Assembly: GCA_047618505.1 (NCBI GenBank)
Contig: JBLHLB010000032.1
Location: 1 to 21,274 of the forward strand
Reading direction: 5' to 3'
DNA: 21,274 nucleotides
From: JBLHLB01 sp047618505
GTDB lineage: Bacteria > Planctomycetota > UBA1135 > GCA-002686595
The position numbers and the translations under genes are program-made. Below the pieces are notes generated by a model. It saw only the letters and a program-made list of their open reading frames with translations. It made no database searches and was not told where the DNA came from. Below are positions 1 through 8,258 of this stretch, piece by piece. Within the stretch, counting starts at the first letter, position 1, and each line of letters starts with the position of its first letter.

Positions 1-495
1 AATCTCGCGCACGCAGGCGGCGTAGTGAGCAGCTCCGCCATCGGGTAGATCGTCACGATCCACGCTGGTAATCACGACGTAGCTGACCTGCAGCTCGGCC
101 ACCGCATACCCCACGTGGGCGGGCTCATCCGGATCCGGGGCGGCAGCGCGATCGACGGTCTTCACCGCACAGAAACGACAGCGTCGCGTGCACTCGTCCC
201 CGAGGACCATCAGGGTCATGGTCGGCTTGGGGCCGGACCAGCATTCACCAACGTTCGGGCAACGCGCTTCCTCGCAGACCGTGTGCAGATTCAAACTGCG
301 TGTCAGGGTCTTGAGCTTGCGATAGCCCTCGCCACCGGGGAGGGGCACCTTCAACCACTTTGGCTTGCGGGCATAGGCATCCACGCCCAGGTTCTTCGTG
401 GGAAGATCCTGGTGCCCAAGATTGGACCTGACCTGGGCGCTGGTTCCGGATTCGGATGCGTCCCCAGGGAGGGTGCTGTGGAGATTTTCGGCCAT
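1..495 (-). CDS. lipA: Lipoyl synthase LipA, N-terminal 165 residues (cut by window edge)
   Basis: Radical-SAM enzyme that inserts two sulphur atoms into octanoyl groups on lipoyl-domain proteins, the last step of lipoate cofactor synthesis in the cytoplasm. The minus-strand reading frame from the ATG at 495 stays open to base 1. It shows the LipA-specific auxiliary cluster motif C74-x4-C79-x5-C85 (CEEARCPNVGEC) and the radical-SAM motif C102-x3-C106-x2-C109 (CTRRCRFC), followed by the family-typical stretch VVITSVDRDDLPDGGA. The N-terminal block with KPKWLKVPLPGGEGY is also typical. LipA is usually about 290-330 residues, so roughly half lies outside the window. No clear Shine-Dalgarno precedes the ATG. 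It lies 87 nt after the multiheme cytochrome gene on the same strand and could be cotranscribed, but no functional link is evident. Identification is secure. Confidence 0.96.
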   Translation of the reverse strand, partial: MAENLHSTLPGDASESGTSAQVRSNLGHQDLPTKNLGVDAYARKPKWLKVPLPGGEGYRKLKTLTRSLNLHTVCEEARCPNVGECWSGPKPTMTLMVLGDECTRRCRFCAVKTVDRAAAPDPDEPAHVGYAVAELQVSYVVITSVDRDDLPDGGAAHYAACVREI

Positions 496-582
496 GGTGA
501 AAGGCCGCGCACTTTAGCAGATTCGGACCTCGCCGTCCCCCGAGCTGACCGGAAAGGGCCCCACTTGAAGCAGACCCGTGTC

Positions 583-3500
583 TTACTTACGACCGCCCCC
601 AGGCGCCCCTAGGTAGGGCCCCAGGCGTGCCCGCACACCGGCCGGCAATTCATCCGGGTCGACCTTCCCGTCCCTGTTCAGATCCCAGCGCCCCAGAAAA
701 TCGTCCGGGCAAGCCTCGACCCCACGCCCAATGAGCTGGCGCAGCCCCTTCTCCAGGTCCGCCCGACTGATGCGAGAGTCCTTGGTCCCGGCATTGTCCA
801 ACCAGGTGAAGAGGCCAGGGGAACGACCGAACTCCTTGGCAGTCACTATCTCGTCCTCGTCCTCGTCAAAGTGCCCAAGAAATTGGTCCACACTGAAGCT
901 CGGCGGGAGCGGCAGGAAGCCCAGGCCGACCGGTCTCCTGGTGGGCCATTCCGAACCCGCCGCCACAAGCCCTGCCTCGGCGTGGAAGGGGAAGAGCGTA
1001 CGAGCCAGAAGCACGTTGCCGTCTCCATTGCCATCGAGGGCTTCGCGCTCCGCATCACCCAGCTTGAATTCACGCGAGGACACCAGACCGTTCTGATTGC
1101 GATCGGCCTCGGCGAATAACTCCGTCGCCGCGTCACCGCCGAAGCGCAGGCTGCGCAGGCGACCGGGGTAGCGCGAGAGCTCTCCGAGACTCAGGCCACC
1201 GTCCGCGTTGAGATCGAGGGCCGCAAAGGCTGCCGCCTGTAGCTCGCGCGCCCCAAGCGAGCCGTCGCCGTCACGATCAAAATCCCACGGGTTCACGCGG
1301 TCGAATATCCGAGCCAGGTCACCGTCCACATCGAGGCGCTCCATGACGAAGGGCTCGGGATCTGGAGGGCGCACATCCGGAGCCGGCTCGAGTCCAAGCG
1401 CTCCCCCTGCTTTCACGAGCTCAAGTAGTGTCACGCGCCCGTCTCCGTCCAGATCCATGGTGCGCGCCTTCGCCGCCTCGACCTCGTCGCCCTCGAGGGC
1501 GCCCGACCCATCCCGGTCCGAGCGTGCCAAGTGTTGTCGCACGGAACCGCCATGGGCAATGTCCACATCCAGAGGCTCATCCGCCGGATAGCGCTCCGGA
1601 CGGTCGGTTTGGCGAGACCTTCCACTTGAGGGCAGCAGCGCTGCGTCCACCTGCAGGATTCGCAGGATTTCGTCTCGGTAGAGCCAGCGAGAATCCGGGT
1701 GACTCACATCCTTCAGGCGCTGCCCGCCCTCCTTGATCATGCGATCAAGCGGAAAGCGTTCAAAGGCAACGGCGTATGTCTGCCGCAACCCCGGTATGCC
1801 CCCGAGGGCCACCGGCTCGCTGGAGGTGGATACGTCCGCGAAGAGCAGGCCGCGCTCCCCTGGCGTAAAGGCCATGCGCTGGCGGAACGGCGGGTTGTAA
1901 AAATCGACAACCTCGAGCCCCTCGCTCTCGTAGCCCTGCTGCACCGCTTCGCGCAGCACGGGCTTGGCGGGATTGCTCACGTCAAAGAGCACGACCTGGG
2001 AGCGCCTATTGCTCAACACGCCACGCTCCTGCTGAACATAGGCGTAGTCACGTTCACGTGTACGCGCCCCACCCTGGCGTTCGGCCAGGTCTACCTGGGT
2101 TGAAAAACTCAACCCCCGATAGGTCACGCCCCCAAACCCTTCGGCTGAGCTCAGCTCGTCCGGCAGCGGCCAAAGAATGTGCGGCCTCGTTGGCTCCGTA
2201 ATATCAACGGTGATTAGGCCGAGCTTACGATCGATCAAGCAAGCGATGTTCCGCGCTTGCGTGCGTCGGTCGATCGGCTCTCCATCCTGGGCCATGGGAC
2301 GACTGTACTGAAACAATGTCGCGACAGAGGTCGTTTCGTTTGCGCGTTCGGAACCGGCATTGACGTCGAGGGCGGAAAGCACGCGGGGGGCGAGCGGAGC
2401 CTGCACGTCGAGAATGACCAAACCACCAACACCATCGGCGACATAGGCCCAGGGCCAGCGCACGTCGATGTCGCGCGCATCGAAAGTTGCCACATGGCCG
2501 ACGAGCCGAGCCTGCTCGGGCTTGGACACATCCAGGATCCGAACGCCACCCTCACCGTCGGCGATGTAGAGCTGATCGCCGGTCAAGAACAGCGCCTGGG
2601 GATCGACAGTGGGAACGAAGTGTACCAAGCGCGGCTGTGTCGGATTGCGAACGTCAATCACATGCACACCGCGCCCTCCCTCCGCTGCGTAGATGTGGTG
2701 TGCAAAACCTTGGAGTGGGTCGCAGTGGGCGGCAAGGGCGACGATGTCCGGCAGCACCACCTTGGCCAGGGCAGCGGAACGACCCAGCTCGCGCCGGTCC
2801 AGGGCCACAACCTCGAGCCCGCGGCGATCTGCGACAAAGGCCAGCTGGCGCGCCAGCTGAAAGTTCTCCGAGCCCAAACCCCAGGTCGAGGGGGCGCGAT
2901 GACATTCGGCGCATTGGCGCGCGGTCGAGCGTGTGGAATGCAACTGGTGATGGATCATCGTCATGCCCGATAGCCCCTCACTCGTAACAGGCATGGCCTG
3001 GTCGATGATGAGTTCGCCAGACTCATCCCAAACGCTGCCCATGGTCGAGAAGCCTGTCAGGTAAGGGGCCACGCGCCCCTGCTCGTTCAGCCCCGAATAG
3101 AAGCTCTTCCAGGTAGCGAAGACCTTCTCCTGGGTGCTGACACGCCCTGACGTACGCTTGCCGGAAATCAAGTCGAGCTGGGTCAGTGACTCATTGCGAG
3201 AGAAGTGGAAGCCCAGGAAGTTCACATTCCAACCGGCATGGCAGGTGTAGCACTCAACATTCCCGTGACGTGACGTCATGGCCGCAGCCGCGCGCCGATT
3301 GTATTCCGGTCGATCCGGATCGGTCACGTTCACGATTTGGACTACATCATGCTCAAGCCCCGTGACCTTGCCGGTCAACACAACCCGCTCGCCATCCCGG
3401 TGCAGATTCTCCAGGGGGGTACCACGCTCCGTGCGCAGGGTCGATGCTTCGTCAAAGCTTCCGTGGCAAGCTTCGCAGGAAATCTCGACGCCGTACTCCA

Positions 3501-4605
3501 TCTGCCCATGGAGCATGCCGTCCCCCATGACATCACCCTTGGTGTGACAGTCGACGCAGTGCATCCCACGTTCGTAGTGCACATCTGGCGGACAAATCTC
3601 CGGGTCATTCAGGTAGTAGACGCGATTGACCAAGCGATCGGTCGTCCCAGGAATCTCCGGACCGCCAGGGGCATCAGGGGGCAGCTGGGAGAGACCCCTA
3701 AAGTGCAACCCGATCGACGCATCCCCATAGTGACAAGACACGCAGGTATCCGTCGGTGCGGTTCGCATCATGGAGTGCTTGCGTGGATGCCCCGGCTCGT
3801 TTCGCTGCGCAGTGGCGTCCTCACTTTCGGAAAGTCCGTCTATGGCGTAGGCCACATGGCAGGCGGCGCAACCCTCTCCGCGGTAATCCCCATCGAACCC
3901 AACACGTCCGGTTACCGCGCGCCCCTCAGACCAGAGGTGACACTGCATGCACTCTTTGCGCGCCAGGTCTGTGAAGTGCGTCGCAAGCTCGTCCCGCGGG
4001 CCTCGTTCGTCAAAGCCAGGAATCTGCTCCAGGCGTGTGACCTCACCGCCCTGGAGCGGGGGACGGGAAACGGGGAAGACAGAGAACCTTGACCCACGCT
4101 CCTCGCTCAACCCCATCTCATAGAACCCATCCGATAGATGCCCCGCCGTCGAAACGTGCAGGCTTGCCATCAAATGATCCACATCGTTTTGGTGGCAATC
4201 TCCACAGACATCCGCTGCAACGCGCAGGTCCATGGGATTCTGGAAGCGGCGCCAGGCTAGTCCCTTCTTTTCTGGCGCAACGCGCTCGTTCTCTTGTGGA
4301 TTACGCGGTTCCGGCACGTGGGCCCTGGCCATGCTCGCGGCAGTGCCGTCACCACCGTGACAGTCCACGCAGCTCAGGAATGCCTCGGGGTGCATGTCCT
4401 CGATGCCTTCGTGGCAAGCCATACAACTCGCGGAATCCGCCTGGATGAATCGCCGCCCAACGCTCGCGTGATTGGCTTCACTTGCCGCAGCACCAACAAG
4501 GAAGAGCAATGCAAAGAGCACGACAAAGGTCATCGCCGCGGAACCGGCTCCGGCTCGACGGCGACTGCTCACATCAGTGACGTCTTCTCCAACGTTGTGT
4601 TGCAC
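583..4605 (-). CDS. Exported decaheme cytochrome c with LVIVD propeller and EF-hand repeats
   Basis: A 1340-residue, apparently three-part envelope protein. Residues 25-45 form a signal peptide-like hydrophobic segment after an RRR n-region. Ten CXXCH haem c sites follow, starting at residues 61, 79, 134, 219, 246, 288, 350, 377, 452 and 565. Residues about 595-940 carry at least six LVIVD-type blades, recognisable as G-V/L-x-x-x-DV-x-x-P (near 646, 687, 728, 796, 870 and 919). Residues about 1030-1320 hold EF-hand loops: near-canonical at 1030, 1051, 1110, 1131, 1168, 1247 and 1308, degenerate at 1191 and 1270. The expected role is periplasmic or surface electron transfer, with the propeller and Ca-binding tail as binding or stability modules; electron donor and acceptor are unknown. 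The GTG start at 4605 is supported by GGAGAG 8 nt upstream. It follows the DUF1501 gene by 21 nt, so cotranscription is likely. I do not recognise a named family for the whole protein. Confidence 0.88.
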   Translation of the reverse strand: MQHNVGEDVTDVSSRRRAGAGSAAMTFVVLFALLFLVGAAASEANHASVGRRFIQADSASCMACHEGIEDMHPEAFLSCVDCHGGDGTAASMARAHVPEPRNPQENERVAPEKKGLAWRRFQNPMDLRVAADVCGDCHQNDVDHLMASLHVSTAGHLSDGFYEMGLSEERGSRFSVFPVSRPPLQGGEVTRLEQIPGFDERGPRDELATHFTDLARKECMQCHLWSEGRAVTGRVGFDGDYRGEGCAACHVAYAIDGLSESEDATAQRNEPGHPRKHSMMRTAPTDTCVSCHYGDASIGLHFRGLSQLPPDAPGGPEIPGTTDRLVNRVYYLNDPEICPPDVHYERGMHCVDCHTKGDVMGDGMLHGQMEYGVEISCEACHGSFDEASTLRTERGTPLENLHRDGERVVLTGKVTGLEHDVVQIVNVTDPDRPEYNRRAAAAMTSRHGNVECYTCHAGWNVNFLGFHFSRNESLTQLDLISGKRTSGRVSTQEKVFATWKSFYSGLNEQGRVAPYLTGFSTMGSVWDESGELIIDQAMPVTSEGLSGMTMIHHQLHSTRSTARQCAECHRAPSTWGLGSENFQLARQLAFVADRRGLEVVALDRRELGRSAALAKVVLPDIVALAAHCDPLQGFAHHIYAAEGGRGVHVIDVRNPTQPRLVHFVPTVDPQALFLTGDQLYIADGEGGVRILDVSKPEQARLVGHVATFDARDIDVRWPWAYVADGVGGLVILDVQAPLAPRVLSALDVNAGSERANETTSVATLFQYSRPMAQDGEPIDRRTQARNIACLIDRKLGLITVDITEPTRPHILWPLPDELSSAEGFGGVTYRGLSFSTQVDLAERQGGARTRERDYAYVQQERGVLSNRRSQVVLFDVSNPAKPVLREAVQQGYESEGLEVVDFYNPPFRQRMAFTPGERGLLFADVSTSSEPVALGGIPGLRQTYAVAFERFPLDRMIKEGGQRLKDVSHPDSRWLYRDEILRILQVDAALLPSSGRSRQTDRPERYPADEPLDVDIAHGGSVRQHLARSDRDGSGALEGDEVEAAKARTMDLDGDGRVTLLELVKAGGALGLEPAPDVRPPDPEPFVMERLDVDGDLARIFDRVNPWDFDRDGDGSLGARELQAAAFAALDLNADGGLSLGELSRYPGRLRSLRFGGDAATELFAEADRNQNGLVSSREFKLGDAEREALDGNGDGNVLLARTLFPFHAEAGLVAAGSEWPTRRPVGLGFLPLPPSFSVDQFLGHFDEDEDEIVTAKEFGRSPGLFTWLDNAGTKDSRISRADLEKGLRQLIGRGVEACPDDFLGRWDLNRDGKVDPDELPAGVRARLGPYLGAPGGGRK

Positions 4606-4613
4606 AGGCTTGT

Positions 4614-4619
4614 CTCTCC
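4614..4619 (-). promoter_or_regulatory. Ribosome binding site deciding the GTG start of the cytochrome gene
   Basis: GGAGAG on the minus strand lies 8 nt before the GTG at 4605. It sits in the 21-nt gap after the DUF1501 stop codon and supports a GTG rather than the later internal ATG (residue 25). Confidence 0.6.
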
Positions 4620-4626
4620 GAAGGAG

Positions 4627-5778
4627 TTAGGAAAGTCCGGGGAGCGGCTTCCCGCGGGCATGCCGGGCACGCACACCCAGAAGCGTACAAATCGTAGGAG
4701 TGACATCGATGGCGCGCACCTCCTGCTTGACCGTGCTTCCCTGTCGGAAGTCCGGTCCCCAGGCAACCATAGAGACCAGGTTCAAATCGTCGGAATTGTC
4801 TCCGTGATCCAACCCCCTTCGGGAGTTTAAATCGGCGTCGCGCCCGAACTCTGGCACAACGAAGATCGCCGTTGAATCTCGCAAGCTGGGATCGGCCTTG
4901 ACGGCATCGAAGAGTTCGCCAAGCATGCGATCGTTGCGTCGGATCACTTCGACGTATGCGTTGTAGGAGCCGTGGGCCACATCGGCATTGCGTAGAACAA
5001 CGCCCAGCAGAGTCGGCTTAAAAACTGCCACCAGGTTGCGCGCGACGCGCAAGGCCTTCGCGTCGCCAGCCCCTGTCCCTCGCATGTCGACCGTTCCCTT
5101 GGTCAACTCATCTAAGATGTAGCGTTCCACGCGCGCGCTGGACTCATCCGTGTTGACCCCGCCCCGCGCACCTCCGCGAATAGAATCGCGCATTCGCTCC
5201 AGCAAACCAGTCTCGTTGTCGGCCCATTCACGCGGCCGGCCGTAGGCCTTCAGGACTTGCTTGAACTCCGCATTGAAGATCCCATCTCCGTCCAGCTGGT
5301 TCGCGCCGAAGCGGGCCCCATAGTCCGGATGGAGACTGTGGGAGTAGTTCGACTGCTGAGCGCCGCCGGAGGTCGCAACCCACACGGAACCGGGCTGAAG
5401 GCCAAGATCCTTGCGCACGTACTCGAACAGCGTCGGGTCCTCGCCGCGCGAGTTCTCACGAATCCCGCGCGCTTCGGAAATGCCCGTAAAGACAGAAAGA
5501 GTCGCCCCAAAGTGCCCAAGGTTTGCCGTGCGCACCTCCGGATAGGTCACGCCCTCCCCCGCCATCCGCATGAGGTTCGGAACATTCTCGGGGCTCCCCA
5601 GGGTCTCACGCGTTCGAACGCCCCCCGCAAAGGCCACCAGGATTACGCGCTGGGTCTTCTGGTTGGGGAAATAGGGCCGAGCAAGAAGCCGTGCCGCCAA
5701 CGAAGTGGGATACAACGATGCCGCCCCGGCCAAGGTTCCCGCCCGCAGAAGACTGCGTCGATCTAGGTGTACATTCAT
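4627..5778 (-). CDS. Tat-exported DUF1501-family (alkaline phosphatase superfamily fold) protein
   Basis: The open frame extends to an ATG at 6030, but I place the start at the ATG at 5778 (383 residues). From there the protein begins with a twin-arginine signal (DRRSLLRAGTLAG). The 84 upstream codons look non-coding and overlap the previous gene. The DUF1501 hallmark is present near the C-terminus: an E310-F-G-R motif followed by D324-H325, with ADVAHGSYNAY (D266, H269) before it. These occupy the places of metal ligands in alkaline-phosphatase-like folds. DUF1501 proteins are abundant in Planctomycetota and usually sit beside DUF1549/DUF1553 or DUF1800 genes; their substrate is unknown. Here the partner upstream is the 340-residue repeat protein and the gene downstream is the decaheme cytochrome. 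It is likely periplasmic and folded before Tat export. The family call is fairly sure; the activity is not known. Confidence 0.82.
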   Translation of the reverse strand: MNVHLDRRSLLRAGTLAGAASLYPTSLAARLLARPYFPNQKTQRVILVAFAGGVRTRETLGSPENVPNLMRMAGEGVTYPEVRTANLGHFGATLSVFTGISEARGIRENSRGEDPTLFEYVRKDLGLQPGSVWVATSGGAQQSNYSHSLHPDYGARFGANQLDGDGIFNAEFKQVLKAYGRPREWADNETGLLERMRDSIRGGARGGVNTDESSARVERYILDELTKGTVDMRGTGAGDAKALRVARNLVAVFKPTLLGVVLRNADVAHGSYNAYVEVIRRNDRMLGELFDAVKADPSLRDSTAIFVVPEFGRDADLNSRRGLDHGDNSDDLNLVSMVAWGPDFRQGSTVKQEVRAIDVTPTICTLLGVRARHARGKPLPGLS

Positions 5779-5857
5779 GAAGAGGGCCCCTGTGCGCGTG
5801 GTAACGGCTTGACTGCGTGCGGGATTCCGACAACTGGCCTGGAGTGCATAGGACACT

Positions 5858-6880
5858 TCAGTGCGTGGGATACTCGGGATGGGAGACAATGGCATAGACG
5901 ACCGTTTCCGGTCGGCAGGCTGGGTCATCGAGGGCGGAGACAAAGACCGCCAACTCCGCCGATTCAGCTGAACGTCCCAGGAGACGCTCGAAGAGTCCAC
6001 GAATCCATTGAGCCTCGTCGCCGAGCTCACCGCGCTTGGGGATCTGGGTCTTTCCAGAATCGAGCATCAAACGCGCCAAAATGGAACGCAGGGGGCCGGG
6101 ATCCGCGAGGCCATCGAGGGCGTTACGCATGCGCTCCGACTCCTCGTCCTCCGGCAATCTTCCGGCGAGGTCCACAAACAGAGAGCGCACGAACAACCGG
6201 TTTGATACGGGGAAGCGTGTCTCGAGCCGAACGCCGTAGTGCTCAGAGTTCAACCAGCCCTTGAGCAGTGATCCGAAGGACTTGGGGTCCGTCTGCAATG
6301 CACCGGCCCATTCTACGACGTCGCGTCGTTCGGGTTCGGCCTTTAGCAAGCGGCGGTACTCGCGTTCAACGAAGTGGGTCAAGGCCCGCTTATCTTCGAT
6401 GGCGATGCGAACCACATCCGACTGAGAGTTCCCTTGCTCTCCTAGGAACTGGTCACTGACGCCATCATAGAGATTGCGACCAGCAGCGAGTTGGCGCTTC
6501 TCCTTCTGCACCGTGATACCCAGGAGCTGTTCCATCACCACGGTCACGAAGGTATCCGCCCCCGGGTTCCTGCGGTCGAAGCTCGCACACAGCGCAACAC
6601 GGTGGAGCGCTTCCCGCACGCCGATTCGACCGGCTGCCAAGTCCTGGGGGAGAGCGAGCACGCGTTCCGAGAGGGGCCGAAAGTTGTCAACCAGGAGGAA
6701 GTAGTAGTACTGCTCCTCCAGCCATGCATCCCAAACATCTACCCCAGAGATGAGGTGGGCCACTAGATCATCGAAGGGCTTGCCCATCCAATGCTTGCGT
6801 TCGTCCCGGAAGGGCGGGCGAGCGAGCATGTCCTGATAAAGGACACGGACGTCGCGGGAGCTGACGGGACGGACGGGCAT
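5858..6880 (-). CDS. DUF1549/DUF4214-like repeat protein, partner of the DUF1501 gene
   Basis: A 340-residue protein with no signal peptide or membrane segment. It contains a recurring module of the form hydrophobic-x-R-LLGR-x-P-x-x-x-E followed by an Ala-Leu helix. Clear copies are at about 169-220 (REYRRLLKAEPERRD ... WLNSEHYGVR), 230-275 (RSLFVDLAGRLPEDEE) and 292-340 (RGLFERLLGRSAESAE ... VSHPEYPTH); a weaker copy is at 11-45 (VLYQDMLARPPFRDE). The SEHY/SPEY-type ends resemble DUF4214 repeats, and the FVDLAGRLP segment resembles DUF1549. The ATG at 6880 is fixed by an in-frame TAA four codons upstream. It precedes the DUF1501 gene by 79 nt. In planctomycetes and related groups DUF1549- or DUF1800-type proteins are commonly paired with DUF1501, which fits. 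Function is unknown; the missing export signal is odd for a partner of a Tat-exported protein. Confidence 0.65.
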   Translation of the reverse strand: MPVRPVSSRDVRVLYQDMLARPPFRDERKHWMGKPFDDLVAHLISGVDVWDAWLEEQYYYFLLVDNFRPLSERVLALPQDLAAGRIGVREALHRVALCASFDRRNPGADTFVTVVMEQLLGITVQKEKRQLAAGRNLYDGVSDQFLGEQGNSQSDVVRIAIEDKRALTHFVEREYRRLLKAEPERRDVVEWAGALQTDPKSFGSLLKGWLNSEHYGVRLETRFPVSNRLFVRSLFVDLAGRLPEDEESERMRNALDGLADPGPLRSILARLMLDSGKTQIPKRGELGDEAQWIRGLFERLLGRSAESAELAVFVSALDDPACRPETVVYAIVSHPEYPTH

Positions 6881-6990
6881 GCGCCTACTTTACTTGGAGG
6901 CGGCGAGATCGTGCGCAGTTTCGTCTTCACCCATGGGACACAAGCGCAAGGCGCCCAGCTTGGCCGGACACCTCGCGCCAAAAGTAGCCG

Positions 6991-8097
6991 TCAATTCAGG
7001 TAGGGCTCCAAGTCCCGGCGCAGGCCGGGTGTCTTCATTTTGCACAGGGCCCGAACCTGAATCTGGCGAATGCGCTCCACGCTGACGCCGAGGATCTTGG
7101 CCACCTCTGCCAGCGTGTGCTCACGCTCCTTGCCAACGCCGAAACGCATGCGTACCACGTACTCTTCCCGTTCCGAGAGCTGCGCCATGGCACCGGCGAG
7201 GCCCACACCTAGACCCACATCTTCGATATCCGGAGAGTAGGGACCCGTGTAGCCCTCATCGACCAGGAGGTCACGCAGGCGCGAGCCGTCCTCACCGAGG
7301 CTACTCTCCGCATCGATCGAGAAATTCGCTCGGCAAGCCGTCAAGGCCGCCCGCACAAGACTCTCGTTCAATTCCCCTTCGTCGGCGATCGCGCCGTGGG
7401 AAGCGAGGGGATCCTCGAGACGGTCGGCGGCTCGGTTGATGTGCTTGATCGCCTTTTGCAGGTAAACAGGCACGCGCACCGTCTGGCCGTGATTGTAGAG
7501 GTAGTTGCGGAACGCCTGGTTCAGCCAGTGCACCGCATAGGTCCGAAATAGAAGTCCCCGGCGCCAGTCAAAGCCATCAACAGCGCGGAAGAGGGAAACG
7601 CAGCCCTCCTGGATCAAGTCCGTACGGCTCGCGCCAGCCCGCTGGCGATAGCGCTCAACGTTGATTAACACGAGGTATAGGTTGCGTTCCACCAGCTCCG
7701 TACGAAGGGCGTGCAACTCTTCCGCACGGCGCAGGACGTCACGGGGTAACTCATCACTTGAGTCCAAGGGATCGTGGTCCGCCGGCAACCCCGCGTTTAG
7801 ACGAGCTTGGCCCAGTCGAATGCGGGCGAATTCGATGCGGCGTGCGTGGCGAGCTTCCTCTTCGCGACCCATGATCCGGATCGAATCCACGTCCGCGCGG
7901 AACTGGTGGATGTATCCCGTTTGGCGCGGGCCATCACTCGAGGATCTCCACGTGAGGGGATCTCCGAGTTCAAGATCGATGTTGGAAGCGTCCAGCTCCT
8001 GGGCCAATTCCAGGCAGCTCTGCGCGAATCCCTCGGGATCCGCTGCGGCGACATCGAGGCGGGCATCGAGAGAGAGGGGATTCAGTATCTTCTGCAC
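6991..8097 (-). CDS. RNA polymerase sigma-70 family factor, divergent group 2-like
   Basis: A 368-residue sigma factor that would direct RNA polymerase to an alternative promoter set. Region 1.2 is visible near residues 69-95 (SIRIMGREEEARHARRIE). Region 2 spans about 130-213 (DLIQEGCVSLFRAVDGFDWRRG, then the promoter-melting helix and TVRVPVYL). Region 3 lies at about 214-300, and region 4 at 307-368 with LSEREEYVVRMRFG and the helix-turn-helix ILGVSVERIRQIQVRAL. The -10 recognition helix reads TYAVHWLNQAFRNYL. It keeps the glutamine equivalent to E. coli Q437 (Q194) but has His at the W433 place (H190) and Arg at the T440 place (R197), so -10 preference may differ. The acidic region 1.1 of primary sigma factors is missing. 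The start is GTG at 8097, with AGGAGA 7 nt upstream. The next gene begins 110 nt downstream, so cotranscription is possible but uncertain. Confidence 0.9.
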   Translation of the reverse strand: MQKILNPLSLDARLDVAAADPEGFAQSCLELAQELDASNIDLELGDPLTWRSSSDGPRQTGYIHQFRADVDSIRIMGREEEARHARRIEFARIRLGQARLNAGLPADHDPLDSSDELPRDVLRRAEELHALRTELVERNLYLVLINVERYRQRAGASRTDLIQEGCVSLFRAVDGFDWRRGLLFRTYAVHWLNQAFRNYLYNHGQTVRVPVYLQKAIKHINRAADRLEDPLASHGAIADEGELNESLVRAALTACRANFSIDAESSLGEDGSRLRDLLVDEGYTGPYSPDIEDVGLGVGLAGAMAQLSEREEYVVRMRFGVGKEREHTLAEVAKILGVSVERIRQIQVRALCKMKTPGLRRDLEPYLN

Positions 8098-8104
8098 GGT
8101 TAGG

Positions 8105-8110
8105 TCTCCT
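8105..8110 (-). promoter_or_regulatory. Ribosome binding site of the sigma factor gene
   Basis: AGGAGA on the minus strand, 7 nt before the GTG at 8097, supports this non-ATG start. Confidence 0.65.
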
Positions 8111-8151
8111 AGACGCGGTTTGAGTTACGTCGTCAGTAGCCGCCCTGGGGA

Positions 8152-8170
8152 CCCTCCTAAAAGTGGAGGG
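8152..8170 (-). other. Hairpin in the sigma factor leader
   Basis: A 6-bp inverted repeat (CCCTCC / GGAGGG) with a 7-nt loop lies about 55 nt before the sigma start. It has no run of T on either side, so it is not a classical intrinsic terminator. It could be a leader RNA structure or chance in GC-rich DNA. No convincing -35/-10 pair could be read in the 161-bp gap. Confidence 0.3.
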
Positions 8171-8201
8171 GAGCAGCTAACCAGGGAAGCCGGATTGCTC
8201 A

Positions 8202-8217
8202 CCCACCCGTACGTGGG
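8202..8217 (-). other. Short hairpin downstream of the peptidase-like gene
   Basis: CCCAC and GTGGG are separated by CCGTAC, about 42 nt after the stop codon of the HExxH protein. It may help end the long upstream operon, but it is only 5 bp and lacks a T tract, so a terminator call is weak. Confidence 0.22.
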
Positions 8218-8258
8218 AGCGGTGAAATCGGCCGCAATTCCCCTTGAAAACCCGAGAA

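Noticed and set aside
115..612. 165-codon plus-strand frame near the left edge
   Set aside because: It lies opposite lipA, whose two Fe-S cysteine motifs are unmistakable on the minus strand.
3337..4092. 251-codon plus-strand frame (and a 238-codon one at 2257-2973) opposite the cytochrome gene
   Set aside because: Both are antisense to a continuous coding frame with haem and LVIVD motifs and show no domain of their own.
5779..6030. 84-codon N-terminal extension of the DUF1501 gene
   Set aside because: The extension overlaps the end of the upstream gene, is rich in Ser and Arg without any domain, and would bury the twin-arginine signal 90 residues inside the protein.
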